From contig NZ_CP059275.1 in assembly GCF_013694365.1 (NCBI RefSeq), forward strand, positions 806,001 through 870,000: a stretch of 64,000 nt of DNA. The letters are read 5' to 3'. Source of the stretch: Limosilactobacillus reuteri. Lineage in GTDB: Bacteria; Bacillota; Bacilli; Lactobacillales; Lactobacillaceae. Position 1 is the first letter of the stretch; each line of letters starts with the position of its first letter. Made by a program: the position numbers and the translations under genes. Positions 1 through 7,960 of the stretch are shown here, piece after piece. A model generated the notes under the pieces. That model was not told the DNA's origin, did not search any database, and saw only the letters and a program-made list of their open reading frames with translations.

Positions 1-131
1 TTGCATTTGGTGCTTTAATGCCACATACGCCAAATACAATGCATCAGGCTAATGAATATCAACCTGTGAATGATTTAATTACATCGATGGCAATTTACAT
101 GGAAGCAATTAATAATCTCGTTACTGATTAA
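1..131 (+). CDS. pepV: Dipeptidase PepV, C-terminal end (partial)
   Basis: The first 131 bases hold the last 42 complete codons of an open frame ending in TAA; the gene begins outside the window. The tail contains HQANEYQPVNDL, which resembles the metal-site region near the C-terminus of M20-family dipeptidases of the PepV/Xaa-His type, where a late histidine binds the zinc pair. These cytoplasmic enzymes release amino acids from dipeptides in lactobacilli. Assignment rests on a short tail only; another M20 peptidase is possible. Confidence 0.55.
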   Translation, partial: AFGALMPHTPNTMHQANEYQPVNDLITSMAIYMEAINNLVTD

Positions 132-629
132 ATGAGTTATCAAAATATTCTTGTTGGTGTCGATGGTTCCAAGCAAGCTGATATGGCTTTTGAAAAAGCG
201 GTTGACACTGCTAAGACCAATGATGCCAAGTTGTATTTACTAAGTATTATCAACGGTGAACGTTATCCAAGTACTGGTCCTGGTGGATACGGCTTTGTTA
301 GTCATAGTATTTATGATTCAGCAATCGAAACGATGCAAAAGAAGTTAGCTGACTACAAGAAAAAAGCAGAAGCCGCTGGAATAAAAGATGTTAAAACTGA
401 TGTAAAGGTTGGTAACGCTAAGGTTGAACTTGCGGAACGTTATCCTAAAGAAAATGATATTGATTTAATCATTATTGGCGCAACCGGATTAAATGTTGTC
501 GGACGGCTACTTGTCGGTTCAACTGCTGCTTATACTATTCGTGAAGCACCATGTGACGTTACCGTTGTTAAGACAAACTTAAAGAATCAAAAATTGGATA
601 TCAAGGAAACGACATATCCTGAAATGTAA
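132..629 (+). CDS. Universal stress protein, UspA family
   Basis: This 165-residue protein spans one complete Usp domain. It opens with the typical strand and loop NILVGVDGS and carries the nucleotide-binding signature G-x2-G-x9-G-S at residues 116-130 (GATG...GS), so it belongs to the ATP-binding branch of the family. Such proteins are cytoplasmic dimers induced by starvation or stress; a specific partner cannot be deduced. A tail of about 20 residues follows the core domain. Its ATG directly abuts the PepV stop, so the native leader is missing. Confidence 0.88.
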   Translation: MSYQNILVGVDGSKQADMAFEKAVDTAKTNDAKLYLLSIINGERYPSTGPGGYGFVSHSIYDSAIETMQKKLADYKKKAEAAGIKDVKTDVKVGNAKVELAERYPKENDIDLIIIGATGLNVVGRLLVGSTAAYTIREAPCDVTVVKTNLKNQKLDIKETTYPEM

Positions 630-1661
630 GTGTTAAACCGCCGTGTTATTACTAGTGCATTAATTGTTTTAACAAGCCTTAGCGGGCAACCGGTTAAAGC
701 GGACGTTATCCAACAAGCACAATTTGATGCAAATGAAGATGTAAAACGTGCAAAGCCGATTGACGAAGAGGCCTTAGTTAATCATGATGAAGAATATATT
801 GATGCTTATTTAACAGAATATGAAAATGCTGCTCAAGCAAAGGCAAGTGAGCAAAATAATGCTTTGACAGGTACAGAGGAAGCGCCAGAGCATGAAACTA
901 TTCAATCTTCAACTGAAAACTCTGCTGAACAAAGGCAGCTGCTAGAAGAAGATAAAAAAGATGAGCAGGTTTATCAACCTCAACAACCATCCGCAGTCCA
1001 AGCACAATTTATTAATCGAATAGCCCCAGCTGCTCAACAAATTGGTCGGGAGCATGATTTATATCCATCAATTATTATTGCGCAAGCGGCCTTAGAGAGT
1101 GATTGGGGATGCAGTACGTTGGGAAAGGCGCCTAATAATAATCTTTTTGGGGTTAAGGGGTATTTTGCCCGGCAAACAGTTGCTCAACCCACGACTGAAT
1201 ATGATAAGCAAGGCCATAAGTTTCAGGTTATTAGTAATTTTCGACAGTATGCAAGTGAATACGAAGCGTTAAGGGATTATGCGCAAACATTAGAAGACCC
1301 ACTTTATCAAGGAGTTCACCGTCAAAATACCAAAAATTATCGTGAAGCTACACGGGCACTTCGCGGACGATATGCAACAGATCCTGAGTATGATCGGAAG
1401 CTAAACCAGCTGATTGATACTTACCAACTTACTAAATATGATGATCAATTTAACACCAGCAATGAACGGGCTAATCCTGTTCCAATGACTGACAGGAAAG
1501 AGGAGAGTGAGGCGATGCCAATTGTTGCCAAACATCCCGTTCAAGCGAGAAAGAACGATGTTAATATCCCTCAATATGTTCCTTTGCTTGGTGGAGTAGG
1601 GACGGCAGGAATGATTGAAATGTTTCGTCGTTTGTTGAAGAAAAGGAAAGAGCATGATTAA
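630..1661 (+). CDS. Secreted glucosaminidase (LytG/FlgJ-type)
   Basis: A GTG-initiated protein of 343 residues. Residues 1-24 look like a signal peptide (basic start, hydrophobic stretch, small residues before KADV). Residues 25-122 are a Glu/Gln-rich linker of low complexity. A glucosaminidase domain occupies about 125-270, with the expected catalytic glutamate E156 in AQAALESDWG. Enzymes of this family cut the glycan strands of peptidoglycan during wall turnover. The C-terminus ends in a weakly hydrophobic segment and a basic tail (LLKKRKEH), perhaps a membrane or wall contact; no LPxTG motif is present. A shorter paralogue lies at 55080-55706. Confidence 0.85.
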   Translation: MLNRRVITSALIVLTSLSGQPVKADVIQQAQFDANEDVKRAKPIDEEALVNHDEEYIDAYLTEYENAAQAKASEQNNALTGTEEAPEHETIQSSTENSAEQRQLLEEDKKDEQVYQPQQPSAVQAQFINRIAPAAQQIGREHDLYPSIIIAQAALESDWGCSTLGKAPNNNLFGVKGYFARQTVAQPTTEYDKQGHKFQVISNFRQYASEYEALRDYAQTLEDPLYQGVHRQNTKNYREATRALRGRYATDPEYDRKLNQLIDTYQLTKYDDQFNTSNERANPVPMTDRKEESEAMPIVAKHPVQARKNDVNIPQYVPLLGGVGTAGMIEMFRRLLKKRKEHD

Positions 1662-2294
1662 ATGGTGATTATTACAGCAGGGATGATTGGTGTCGGTAAA
1701 ACAACTTTAACTGGGAAGATTGCCGAACACTTACATACAAAAGCATTTTTTGAACCAGTCGGAGAAAATCCAGTTTTACCACTGTATTATAAAAATCCAA
1801 AACAGTACGGCTTTTTACTCCAAATTTATTTTTTAAACAAGCGTTTCTCAATGATTAAACAAGCACTTACTGATGATAACAACGTGCTTGACCGTTCTAT
1901 TTACGAAGATGCCTTGTTTACGCGAGAAAATAACGCCGAGGGTAACATCACTGATACTGAATTAGAAGTATACTTAAAGCTTCTCGACAATATGATGAGT
2001 GACCTCCAACAGTTACCTAAGCGCGCACCAGACTTAATGGTTTATTCTGAAACTGATTTTGAAACAATCTTATACCGGATTAAAAAGCGCGGGCGGGATT
2101 ACGAGCAAATTGATACTAATCCAGAGTTAAAGGATTACTATTACAAGATGTGGAGTGCCTACAAGCAATGGTACAAGGATTACGATGCTAGTCCAAAAAT
2201 GAAAATTGATTTAGAGCGTTATGACCTTGAAGATCCTAAGAACGTTGATGCGGTCTTAGCAATGATTGATGAACGGTTGAAGTCATTACGCTAA
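1662..2294 (+). CDS. Deoxynucleoside kinase (dAK/dGK family)
   Basis: A 210-residue kinase that phosphorylates deoxynucleosides to monophosphates using ATP, feeding the salvage route that lactobacilli depend on for dNTPs. The P-loop GMIGVGKT is at residues 7-14, the family DRS motif at 77-79 (DRSIYED), and an arginine-rich lid (RIKKRGRDYE) near residue 140. Length is normal for the family. Lactobacillus species often have paired dAK/dGK subunits; only one gene is seen here, so substrate (dA, dG or dC) cannot be fixed. Confidence 0.88.
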   Translation: MVIITAGMIGVGKTTLTGKIAEHLHTKAFFEPVGENPVLPLYYKNPKQYGFLLQIYFLNKRFSMIKQALTDDNNVLDRSIYEDALFTRENNAEGNITDTELEVYLKLLDNMMSDLQQLPKRAPDLMVYSETDFETILYRIKKRGRDYEQIDTNPELKDYYYKMWSAYKQWYKDYDASPKMKIDLERYDLEDPKNVDAVLAMIDERLKSLR

Positions 2295-2903
2295 ATGAGA
2301 AAAGAAAGTGAAAGTGAGAATCGCGTTCAATTAACAATGGCCAAGCAGCAAGGAACATTGATTGAGGTTCATAACTTGCCAAATGATGATTATTTTAATG
2401 TCGGATTTGTGGTTGCCCTCGATCCAGTATTTTGTTTGATGATCAGTATTGATTGGGATGGTAAAATCAACGGATTAATTGCTATTCGGATTAAGAGTAT
2501 TCTTTATACAGAACGCCATAGTGACTACTTAATGACGGTTTCTGAAAAGACTAAAGTTGCCCATGATCACAACTATTTTGATATTTGGCAAGTGCAAAAG
2601 TTTATTGATAACCATCCAGAAATTACTCAGGGGAACCTATTATCAAATCTTCTCAATGATTCCTATGAGAACCGTCTTCCAGTTGTGATTGGCACTGAAA
2701 AGTATAAGGGGAGTGATGATTTTACAGGGATAATTACTGATCTCACACCCATTAAAGTAACAATTCATTACTATAATGACCATGACCTGTCATCATTGTG
2801 GGAATATGATATTTTGCGAGCAAAGATTGACTATCTCCGTGTTCGTGGTACTCAGATGGCAACTGGGAAACAGATTTTTAATGATATTTTTAACGAAATG
2901 TGA
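2295..2903 (+). CDS. Hypothetical protein, 202 aa
   Basis: I do not recognise this protein. It is acidic, has no signal peptide or membrane segment, and seems to be built from two related beta-rich halves, each opening with a strand followed by a change of topic: one near residues 20-75 (GTLIEVHNLPNDDYFNVGFV) and one near 128-180. It ends in a helix (GKQIFNDIFNEM). Its place before the ribose regulator may only reflect gene order. It is probably a real gene, because codon use matches neighbours and the frame is open throughout. Confidence 0.6.
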   Translation: MRKESESENRVQLTMAKQQGTLIEVHNLPNDDYFNVGFVVALDPVFCLMISIDWDGKINGLIAIRIKSILYTERHSDYLMTVSEKTKVAHDHNYFDIWQVQKFIDNHPEITQGNLLSNLLNDSYENRLPVVIGTEKYKGSDDFTGIITDLTPIKVTIHYYNDHDLSSLWEYDILRAKIDYLRVRGTQMATGKQIFNDIFNEM

Positions 2904-3920
2904 ATGAAAAAGAAAATAACAATTCGTGATTTAGCAAAAGAAGCTGGTGTTTCTGTAACCACTGTTTCGCAAATTTTAAATAATAAAGGCGATCGATTCA
3001 GCACAGCAACTCAGGAACGAGTTTTAGCATTACGGGACAAATATAAATACGTTCCTGACTTTAATGCTCGGAATTTAATTTTAAAGAGTGCCAAGACAAT
3101 TGGGGTATTAGTTCCTAATATTGCTAACCCATTTTTTGGTACTTTTGTCGAGGGAGTGCAGAGTATTGCCCGTGAAGCAGAATTTATTCCACTTGTCTTT
3201 AGTGCCAACCGTGACCCAAAATTGGAAAAATATTACCTTTCCCAGATGATTGAACGATCAATTAGTGGATTAGTGATTGCTAGTGCAACGATGACTACAG
3301 AGACAATTAAAGAAGTTATCTCCTTTAATGAGATTCCTTACATCTTGTTTGATCAAAATCATACGCAGGAGGGTGATCGAGTTCAAACGAATGATTACCT
3401 TGGTGGCCAAATCGCGGCTAAACACCTCATTGAACTTGGTCACAAACATATTGCCGTTCTTACCTCTGACAACCCTACTGAAAATTTAAATCACCGAATG
3501 AATGGGTTCAAAAATATTATTCAAGAAAATAATCTAAGTTTAGATCCTATTCACGATGTTATTCGGGCACCCTTGACGAAGGATGGCGGATATAAAGCAG
3601 CAAAAGATGTTTTAGCAACTGGTGCTTCTGCTGTTTTTGCGGCGAACGATGAGATGGCAATTGGATTATTGCGAGGATTGCATGAATTAGACGTTAAAGT
3701 TCCCGAAGATATTTCTGTAATTGGTTACGATAATATCTACTGGGACGACTATGTTTATCCACGATTAACTACAGTACAACAACCAATTTTTGACCTTGGC
3801 GCTGGAGCTACTAAAATGCTCATTGAACAGATTAGTCATAGTAGTGCGGAAGCCCGCGTTCAAAACTTTCCGGTAAAATTAATTAAACGAGATAGTACAA
3901 GTTCCTATCGTCCAAAATAA
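2904..3920 (+). CDS. rbsR: LacI-family repressor, probably RbsR of ribose utilisation
   Basis: A 338-residue regulator. An N-terminal LacI-type helix-turn-helix lies at about residues 5-26 (IRDLAKEAGVSVTTVSQILN), followed by the hinge (VPDFNARNLILKSAKTIGVLVPNI) and a periplasmic-binding-protein-like effector domain from about residue 63. The serine-glutamine step TVSQ replaces the more usual TVSR. The adjoining ribokinase suggests it represses ribose uptake and phosphorylation and is released by a ribose-derived ligand. Operators cannot be seen because the intergenic DNA is missing. Confidence 0.82.
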   Translation: MKKKITIRDLAKEAGVSVTTVSQILNNKGDRFSTATQERVLALRDKYKYVPDFNARNLILKSAKTIGVLVPNIANPFFGTFVEGVQSIAREAEFIPLVFSANRDPKLEKYYLSQMIERSISGLVIASATMTTETIKEVISFNEIPYILFDQNHTQEGDRVQTNDYLGGQIAAKHLIELGHKHIAVLTSDNPTENLNHRMNGFKNIIQENNLSLDPIHDVIRAPLTKDGGYKAAKDVLATGASAVFAANDEMAIGLLRGLHELDVKVPEDISVIGYDNIYWDDYVYPRLTTVQQPIFDLGAGATKMLIEQISHSSAEARVQNFPVKLIKRDSTSSYRPK

Positions 3921-4844
3921 ATGACAAATCATGTAACAATTGTAGGCAGTTTAAATGTTGATACAACAATGAAAGTTAAGCGGATGCCATTACCTGGGGA
4001 AACAATTGCCGCTTTAAGCAAGACTAATGCTGCTGGGGGAAAGGGAGCAAACCAAGCCGTTGCTGCTGCTCGTTCAGGCGCTGAAACAGCTTTTGTTGGT
4101 CAAGTTGGTGATGACGCTGGTGGTAAGATGATGATCAATGACCTCAAGAACAACAACGTCGACACAACAGGGATCCACGTTGACGATCAAGCAGGTACTG
4201 GATCTGCAGCCATCTTGCTTGATGAAAGTGGTCAAAACAGTATCTTAGTGTACGGAGGAGCTAACCAACAATTAAGCGTTAAGGGAGTAGAAGATGCTCG
4301 TGATCAAATTGCCGCTGCTGATTTCGTGATTGCTCAATTTGAAACTCCACAAGAAGCTACTCTACGGGCATTCCAAATTGCAAAGGAAAATGGTGTAAAG
4401 ACAATCTTAAATCCTGCTCCTGCTCATGAAATTAACCCTGATTTATTGAAGTTAACAGACTTAATCATTCCAAATGAAACAGAGAGTGCTGCTTTAACAG
4501 GAATTATTGTTACAGACGAAACTTCAATGCTTATGTCAGCTGCAAAGTTTGCTCAAATGGGTGTCCGAAACTTAATTATTACTGTTGGTGCAAAGGGTGC
4601 CTTCTACTGTACTCAAGATGGCTACAACTTTATTCCTGCTTTTAAGGTTAATGCTGTTGATACCACTGCCGCTGGTGATACCTTCATCGGTGCGCTTTCA
4701 TCCCAATTAAAGCCTGATATGAGTAACATTGAAAAGGCAATTGTCTACGCTCAACGTGCAAGTTCATTAGCTGTTCAAAAGCTTGGTGCATTACCATCAA
4801 TTCCTACTTATGACGAAGTAGTTGCTGCATCAAAGAATAACTAG
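3921..4844 (+). CDS. rbsK: Ribokinase
   Basis: PfkB-family sugar kinase of 307 residues that converts D-ribose to ribose 5-phosphate for the pentose phosphate/phosphoketolase route. The first signature GGKGANQAVAAARSG lies at residues 39-53; the second, DTTAAGDTFIGAL, includes the anion hole and the catalytic aspartate D253. Length is normal. It follows a LacI-type regulator that is probably RbsR. No RbsD or ribose transporter genes are present in this window. Confidence 0.92.
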   Translation: MTNHVTIVGSLNVDTTMKVKRMPLPGETIAALSKTNAAGGKGANQAVAAARSGAETAFVGQVGDDAGGKMMINDLKNNNVDTTGIHVDDQAGTGSAAILLDESGQNSILVYGGANQQLSVKGVEDARDQIAAADFVIAQFETPQEATLRAFQIAKENGVKTILNPAPAHEINPDLLKLTDLIIPNETESAALTGIIVTDETSMLMSAAKFAQMGVRNLIITVGAKGAFYCTQDGYNFIPAFKVNAVDTTAAGDTFIGALSSQLKPDMSNIEKAIVYAQRASSLAVQKLGALPSIPTYDEVVAASKNN

Positions 4845-5075
4845 GTGAAAGCAGAATTTATTCTTAAGGTGGTTATTCCGCCATTTATCATCTTTGCGAT
4901 CCTCGTATGGCTAACTGCCGAACATTATATCTCTGGCTGGGTGATGTACCTTCTCTGGGTAATTGGTTTCGTGGTTGCAAACATCATTGTGACAAAAGTT
5001 TCTACCCGGTGGAGTATTCAACGAATGCGTGAGAAACGGGCAAAGGAAGAGAAAAATAATGATAAAAGTAATTAA
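4845..5075 (+). CDS. Small two-pass membrane protein, 76 aa
   Basis: A GTG-initiated 76-residue protein with two predicted membrane helices (about residues 7-25 and 30-50) and a basic, charged C-terminal tail (RMREKRAKEEKNNDKSN). No family is recognised. Its last 17 bases are identical to the first 17 of the next gene, which shows that the two genes overlap in the native chromosome and are co-oriented, so translational coupling with the CPBP protease is likely. Confidence 0.7.
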   Translation: MKAEFILKVVIPPFIIFAILVWLTAEHYISGWVMYLLWVIGFVVANIIVTKVSTRWSIQRMREKRAKEEKNNDKSN

Positions 5076-5092
5076 ATGATAAAAGTAATTAA
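5059..5092 (+). repeat. Duplicated native overlap, 17 bases twice
   Basis: The 17 bases at 5059-5075 recur immediately at 5076-5092. The first copy is the tail of the 76-aa gene, the second the start of the CPBP gene. In the chromosome this is a single stretch shared by both genes. Confidence 0.9.
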
Positions 5093-5756
5093 ACAATCGT
5101 GGATATTTAGGGTGATTTTAATTGCGCTGATGTTAATTGCAATTGAGATTCCCCCGATTGCAGTTAATTTTGCTCTACGTTATTCAAAGACCAACCAGCT
5201 TATCGTGGACGGGTTCATGGTCTTATTCATCTGTTTAATGCTAGCGATTATTTGGTGGGCACACCGGACATATGAAACTTATAACCAATTAGGACAGCCG
5301 GCGGGAATAAAGGTTGGCTGGATTATCGGTGGTTATCTAGCGATTATTTTGGGAATGGATGTCCTTAGCTACCTTAATCAACTTATCTATCATCAAACTG
5401 AAACAGCGAACAATGCAGCACTAGGAAGCATGCTTGGTCATAATGAAGTAATTACGATCGTATTTTGTTTTTCGGCAGTTGTTCTAAGTCCAATTGCTGA
5501 AGAATTTATTTTTCGTGGTACATTGACAAATATGTTCTTTAAGCGTGGCAACATCTGGCCGAAAGTTATCTTCTCGGGGGTAATCTTTTCTACCGGTCAT
5601 ATGAGTACCAACCCCATTAGCTTTTTGATCTATGCTTATATGGGGATGGTCTTAGCATATGTTTATTTGCGAACGGATGACATTCGAAATTCGATTGCAA
5701 TTCATATGATTAATAATGCGATTGCGATGTATGTTCTCTTGGTTCAAGTTATCTAA
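5076..5756 (+). CDS. CPBP-family intramembrane metalloprotease
   Basis: A 226-residue integral membrane protein with about six hydrophobic segments. It carries the CPBP (Abi/Rce1-like) motifs: E142-E143-x3-R147 in AEEFIFRGT, H175 in FSTGHMS, and H210 with nearby asparagines (HMINN). These residues form the metal-dependent active site of the family. In lactic acid bacteria such proteins are linked with bacteriocin maturation or self-immunity and with prenyl-protein-like cleavage, but no bacteriocin gene is seen nearby, so the substrate is unknown. It overlaps the preceding membrane-protein gene natively by 17 bases. Confidence 0.85.
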   Translation: MIKVIKQSWIFRVILIALMLIAIEIPPIAVNFALRYSKTNQLIVDGFMVLFICLMLAIIWWAHRTYETYNQLGQPAGIKVGWIIGGYLAIILGMDVLSYLNQLIYHQTETANNAALGSMLGHNEVITIVFCFSAVVLSPIAEEFIFRGTLTNMFFKRGNIWPKVIFSGVIFSTGHMSTNPISFLIYAYMGMVLAYVYLRTDDIRNSIAIHMINNAIAMYVLLVQVI

Positions 5757-6035
5757 ATGTTTTTATCAACTGAGGGATTTCCTCAAGCCCACCGCATTTT
5801 AGGGATTGTCAATGCCACCAGTCATTTAGCGATGCCTACCGAGGCAATTGATTCATTTGAGTCCATGGACCAATTATTTAGTGATGTTCAAGAAAAATTA
5901 AAGCGGCGGGCCAGTGAAAAAGGTGCAGATGGTATTGTTGGGGTTCGTTTTACTACGGATGTTGCCAATATGCAGGTTGCACCCAAATTCTTGGTCCTAA
6001 CCGCATATGGAACAATGATTCAATTTGTTAAATAA
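5757..6035 (+). CDS. YbjQ-like (UPF0145/heavy-metal-binding fold) protein, 92 aa
   Basis: A short protein resembling the YbjQ family: an N-terminal strand with ILGIVNATSHLA, a central helix (LFSDVQEKLKRRASEKGADGIVGVRF), and a final strand pair ending LTAYGTMIQF. Family members assemble as pentamers, and no enzymatic role is established. It lacks the canonical CxxC, so metal binding is doubtful. Confidence 0.65.
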   Translation: MFLSTEGFPQAHRILGIVNATSHLAMPTEAIDSFESMDQLFSDVQEKLKRRASEKGADGIVGVRFTTDVANMQVAPKFLVLTAYGTMIQFVK

Positions 6036-6122
6036 GCCTCAGTGGCGGAACTGGCAGACGCGCAACGTTCAGGTCGTTGTATGGTTATCCATGTACAGGT
6101 TCGAATCCTGCCTGAGGCATCA
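6036..6122 (+). tRNA. tRNA-Leu (anticodon CAG)
   Basis: The acceptor strands GCCTCAG (6036-6042) and CTGAGGC pair fully. The anticodon stem CAACG/CGTTG closes the loop TTCAGGT, giving anticodon CAG, which reads CUG. A long variable arm (ATGG/CCAT) marks a class II leucine tRNA, and the T loop TTCGAAT is standard. The T stem has one A.C mismatch at its outer pair. The discriminator A is at 6119; the following TCA takes the place of an encoded CCA end. The downstream ATG at 6123 starts the next gene. Confidence 0.95.
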
Positions 6123-6518
6123 ATGAAAGTTTTATCAATTCATCCCGAATATGGAATGGAAATCTTAAATGATACAAAAACAGAGGAATACCAGACATGG
6201 ACAACTAAATATCGTGGTGACCTCCTAATTTGCAATAGTGCGAAGAAGACACATGGGGCGGTAGCTAGTCATGCGTTATGTGTTGCTAAGATTACTGGAA
6301 TTGAGGAACAATATGACGGTGAACAAAAATATTATGCATGGGTGATTGCACCCTTTGAGGAAGGTGGTTCTTATTGGATTGAACCATTAAAAGTTAAGGG
6401 ACAGTTAAAATTGTTTAACGTCGATGACCGCTTGATTAAACCTGCGCCGTTTACTAATCCTTTCTCAAAAGCTGGGGAACAATGGTACCAGGAAAAGATT
6501 GCGCCCTTAATCTATTAA
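6123..6518 (+). CDS. ASCH-domain protein, 131 aa
   Basis: The start is set at the ATG at 6123 directly after the tRNA; the open frame that extends upstream merely reads through tRNA-Leu. The protein opens MKVLSIHPEYGMEILNDTKT, typical of the ASCH fold, where a short motif (TKTxEYxxW) and a following strand (RGDLLICNSA) form a presumed RNA- or nucleotide-binding cleft. Family members include RNA-binding and modified-cytidine hydrolase proteins; the exact role here is not known. Length is normal. Confidence 0.8.
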   Translation: MKVLSIHPEYGMEILNDTKTEEYQTWTTKYRGDLLICNSAKKTHGAVASHALCVAKITGIEEQYDGEQKYYAWVIAPFEEGGSYWIEPLKVKGQLKLFNVDDRLIKPAPFTNPFSKAGEQWYQEKIAPLIY

Positions 6519-6854
6519 ATGGCATTTAATACTTACAATGGTGTGTTTGCGGAAGAGAAAAAGCTTGGTCAAAAAATTGAAATTGACTGTGAAATGGACT
6601 ACCCAATTGAAACGATGGTTAAAACCGATGAATTAGAGGAAACTGTCAGTTACGCTGATGTTTATGAAACAATTGCGGAGTTTGTTGCCCACCATAATTA
6701 CAATTTGATTGAGAGCCTTGCTAATAATTTATTGCATGAGCTTTTCAAAACATACCCAATGCTTAATGGTATTCGCCTTCGTATTCGTAAGTATAGTGTG
6801 CCAATTGCCGGAATTTTTGATAATGTCGAAATTGAAGTAGCAGGGAGCAAGTAA
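6519..6854 (+). CDS. folB: Dihydroneopterin aldolase
   Basis: A 111-residue subunit that converts 7,8-dihydroneopterin to 6-hydroxymethyl-dihydropterin and glycolaldehyde. Seen are the active-site region NGVFAEEKKLGQ, the glutamate in NLIESLAN, and the conserved lysine in IRKYSVPI. Family members usually have about eight more N-terminal residues forming the first strand, so the given ATG (MAFNTYNG) is probably internal and the real start was cut off. It is the first gene of the folate operon. Confidence 0.9.
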   Translation: MAFNTYNGVFAEEKKLGQKIEIDCEMDYPIETMVKTDELEETVSYADVYETIAEFVAHHNYNLIESLANNLLHELFKTYPMLNGIRLRIRKYSVPIAGIFDNVEIEVAGSK

Positions 6855-7367
6855 ATGACTGAAGTTTATCTAAGCATTGGCAGTAATATGGGCAACCGGT
6901 TAGCAAACCTTCAAAAAGCTATTCAGATGCTGAATGTGCCGCCTAAAATTGATATTACGGCGATCTCCTCAGTGTATGAAACAGAACCGGTGGGAGGTGT
7001 CAAACAAGATTCTTTTTACAATATTGCGGTTAAAGTTGCAACTGGGTTAACAGCTCAGCAACTCCTTGACCATCTTCACAATATCGAACAGGAGTTACAT
7101 CGACGCCGGCTCATTCATTGGGGACCACGGACAATTGACCTTGATATTATTGATTTTGGTCATCAACATATTAAAACCTCAACGTTAACAATTCCTCATC
7201 CAGAAATGGCTAACCGGCAGTTTGTTTTATTACCAATGCGCGAAATTACTAATCAAAATGATCCTTATTATCAACAATTGGATCATTTATTAAATAAGAC
7301 TCCAGACCATAATTGGCTTAAAAAGATATATGGACGAGAGGTATTTTCATGGACCAACAAAAAATAG
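6855..7367 (+). CDS. folK: HPPK: 6-hydroxymethyl-dihydropterin diphosphokinase
   Basis: A 170-residue cytoplasmic kinase that transfers pyrophosphate from ATP to hydroxymethyl-dihydropterin, making the substrate of FolP. It shows the N-terminal SIGSNMGNR, the pterin-side segment VYETEPVGG, and the magnesium site WGPRTIDLDII with two aspartates. Length is normal. Its last 19 bases are also the first 19 of folE, so the two genes overlap natively and are likely translated together. Confidence 0.95.
   Translation: MTEVYLSIGSNMGNRLANLQKAIQMLNVPPKIDITAISSVYETEPVGGVKQDSFYNIAVKVATGLTAQQLLDHLHNIEQELHRRRLIHWGPRTIDLDIIDFGHQHIKTSTLTIPHPEMANRQFVLLPMREITNQNDPYYQQLDHLLNKTPDHNWLKKIYGREVFSWTNKK
7336..7341 (+). 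promoter_or_regulatory. Ribosome-binding site of folE inside folK
   Basis: GAGAGG lies 7 bases before the native folE ATG (7349), within the folK coding sequence. It survived removal of intergenic DNA because the genes overlap. Confidence 0.6.
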
Positions 7368-7386
7368 ATGGACCAACAAAAAATAG
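7349..7386 (+). repeat. Duplicated folK/folE overlap, 19 bases twice
   Basis: Bases 7349-7367 (end of folK) recur exactly at 7368-7386 (start of folE). The chromosome has one copy shared by both genes. Confidence 0.92.
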
Positions 7387-7946
7387 CAAAGGCTGTTAAA
7401 GATTTATTAATTGCAATCGGTGAAGATCCGGAACGAGAAGGATTGGCAGAGACGCCCCAGCGCGTTGCCAAAATGTACCAAGAAGTTTTTTCTTCTCTTA
7501 ACCATCAACCAGAAGAAGTGGCGAACTATAAGGCCTTTCATGTTGATGATGTGCCAGAAATGGTATTAGTGCAGCACATTCCTTTTTATTCAATGTGTGA
7601 ACACCATTTGCTGCCATTCTTCGGATACGCGAATGTGGCTTATGTTCCTAAAGATAAGAAAGTTATTGGCCTAAGTAAGATCCCCCGGTTGTTAGATTTT
7701 GTAACGAAAAAACCGGGGATGCAAGAACGCGTTACAACAGATTTAGTAGCCGAGTTGCAACGAATCCTTGATCCAGCCGGGATTGCAGTAACCATTGCGG
7801 CCCGCCACCTTTGTATGGAAATGCGAGGTGTTAATAAGGCCGGTCAATTTACGTATACTGATAAGTTTACAGGTCAATTTAAGACTGACAGTGATTTGAA
7901 ACAAGAATTTCTAAATCAAACGAGGAATTATCGTGCAGACCTATGA
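7368..7946 (+). CDS. folE: GTP cyclohydrolase I (FolE1)
   Basis: A 192-residue type IA enzyme that turns GTP into 7,8-dihydroneopterin triphosphate, the committed step of folate synthesis. Zinc ligands are visible in SMCEHHLLPF (Cys and His) and in ARHLCMEMRG (Cys). The enzyme works as a decamer in the cytoplasm. The next known step, removal of pyrophosphate from the product, has no dedicated Nudix gene here (see the HAM1-like gene). The native start overlaps folK. Confidence 0.95.
   Translation: MDQQKIAKAVKDLLIAIGEDPEREGLAETPQRVAKMYQEVFSSLNHQPEEVANYKAFHVDDVPEMVLVQHIPFYSMCEHHLLPFFGYANVAYVPKDKKVIGLSKIPRLLDFVTKKPGMQERVTTDLVAELQRILDPAGIAVTIAARHLCMEMRGVNKAGQFTYTDKFTGQFKTDSDLKQEFLNQTRNYRADL
7922..7927 (+). 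promoter_or_regulatory. Ribosome-binding site of folC inside folE
   Basis: GAGGAA precedes the first copy of the folC GTG (7933) by 5 bases, inside the folE coding sequence. This supports the GTG start and translational coupling. Confidence 0.6.
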
Positions 7947-7960
7947 GTGCAGACCTATGA
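7933..7960 (+). repeat. Duplicated folE/folC overlap, 14 bases twice
   Basis: GTGCAGACCTATGA ends folE at 7933-7946 and begins folC at 7947-7960. It is a single shared stretch in the chromosome. Confidence 0.92.

Noticed and set aside
1401..1655. Minus-strand open frames of 60-130 codons throughout the window
   Set aside because: They lie antisense to well-supported genes, show no domain features and reflect codon bias only.
6042..6122. Coding extension of the ASCH protein into the tRNA-Leu region
   Set aside because: The bases form a complete tRNA-Leu; the extension is merely an open frame through it.
7349..7386. Tandem direct repeats at gene junctions (also 5059-5092, 7933-7960, 9196-9217, 23634-23649)
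   Set aside because: Each repeat is exactly the overlap of two coupled genes written twice, not a true duplication.
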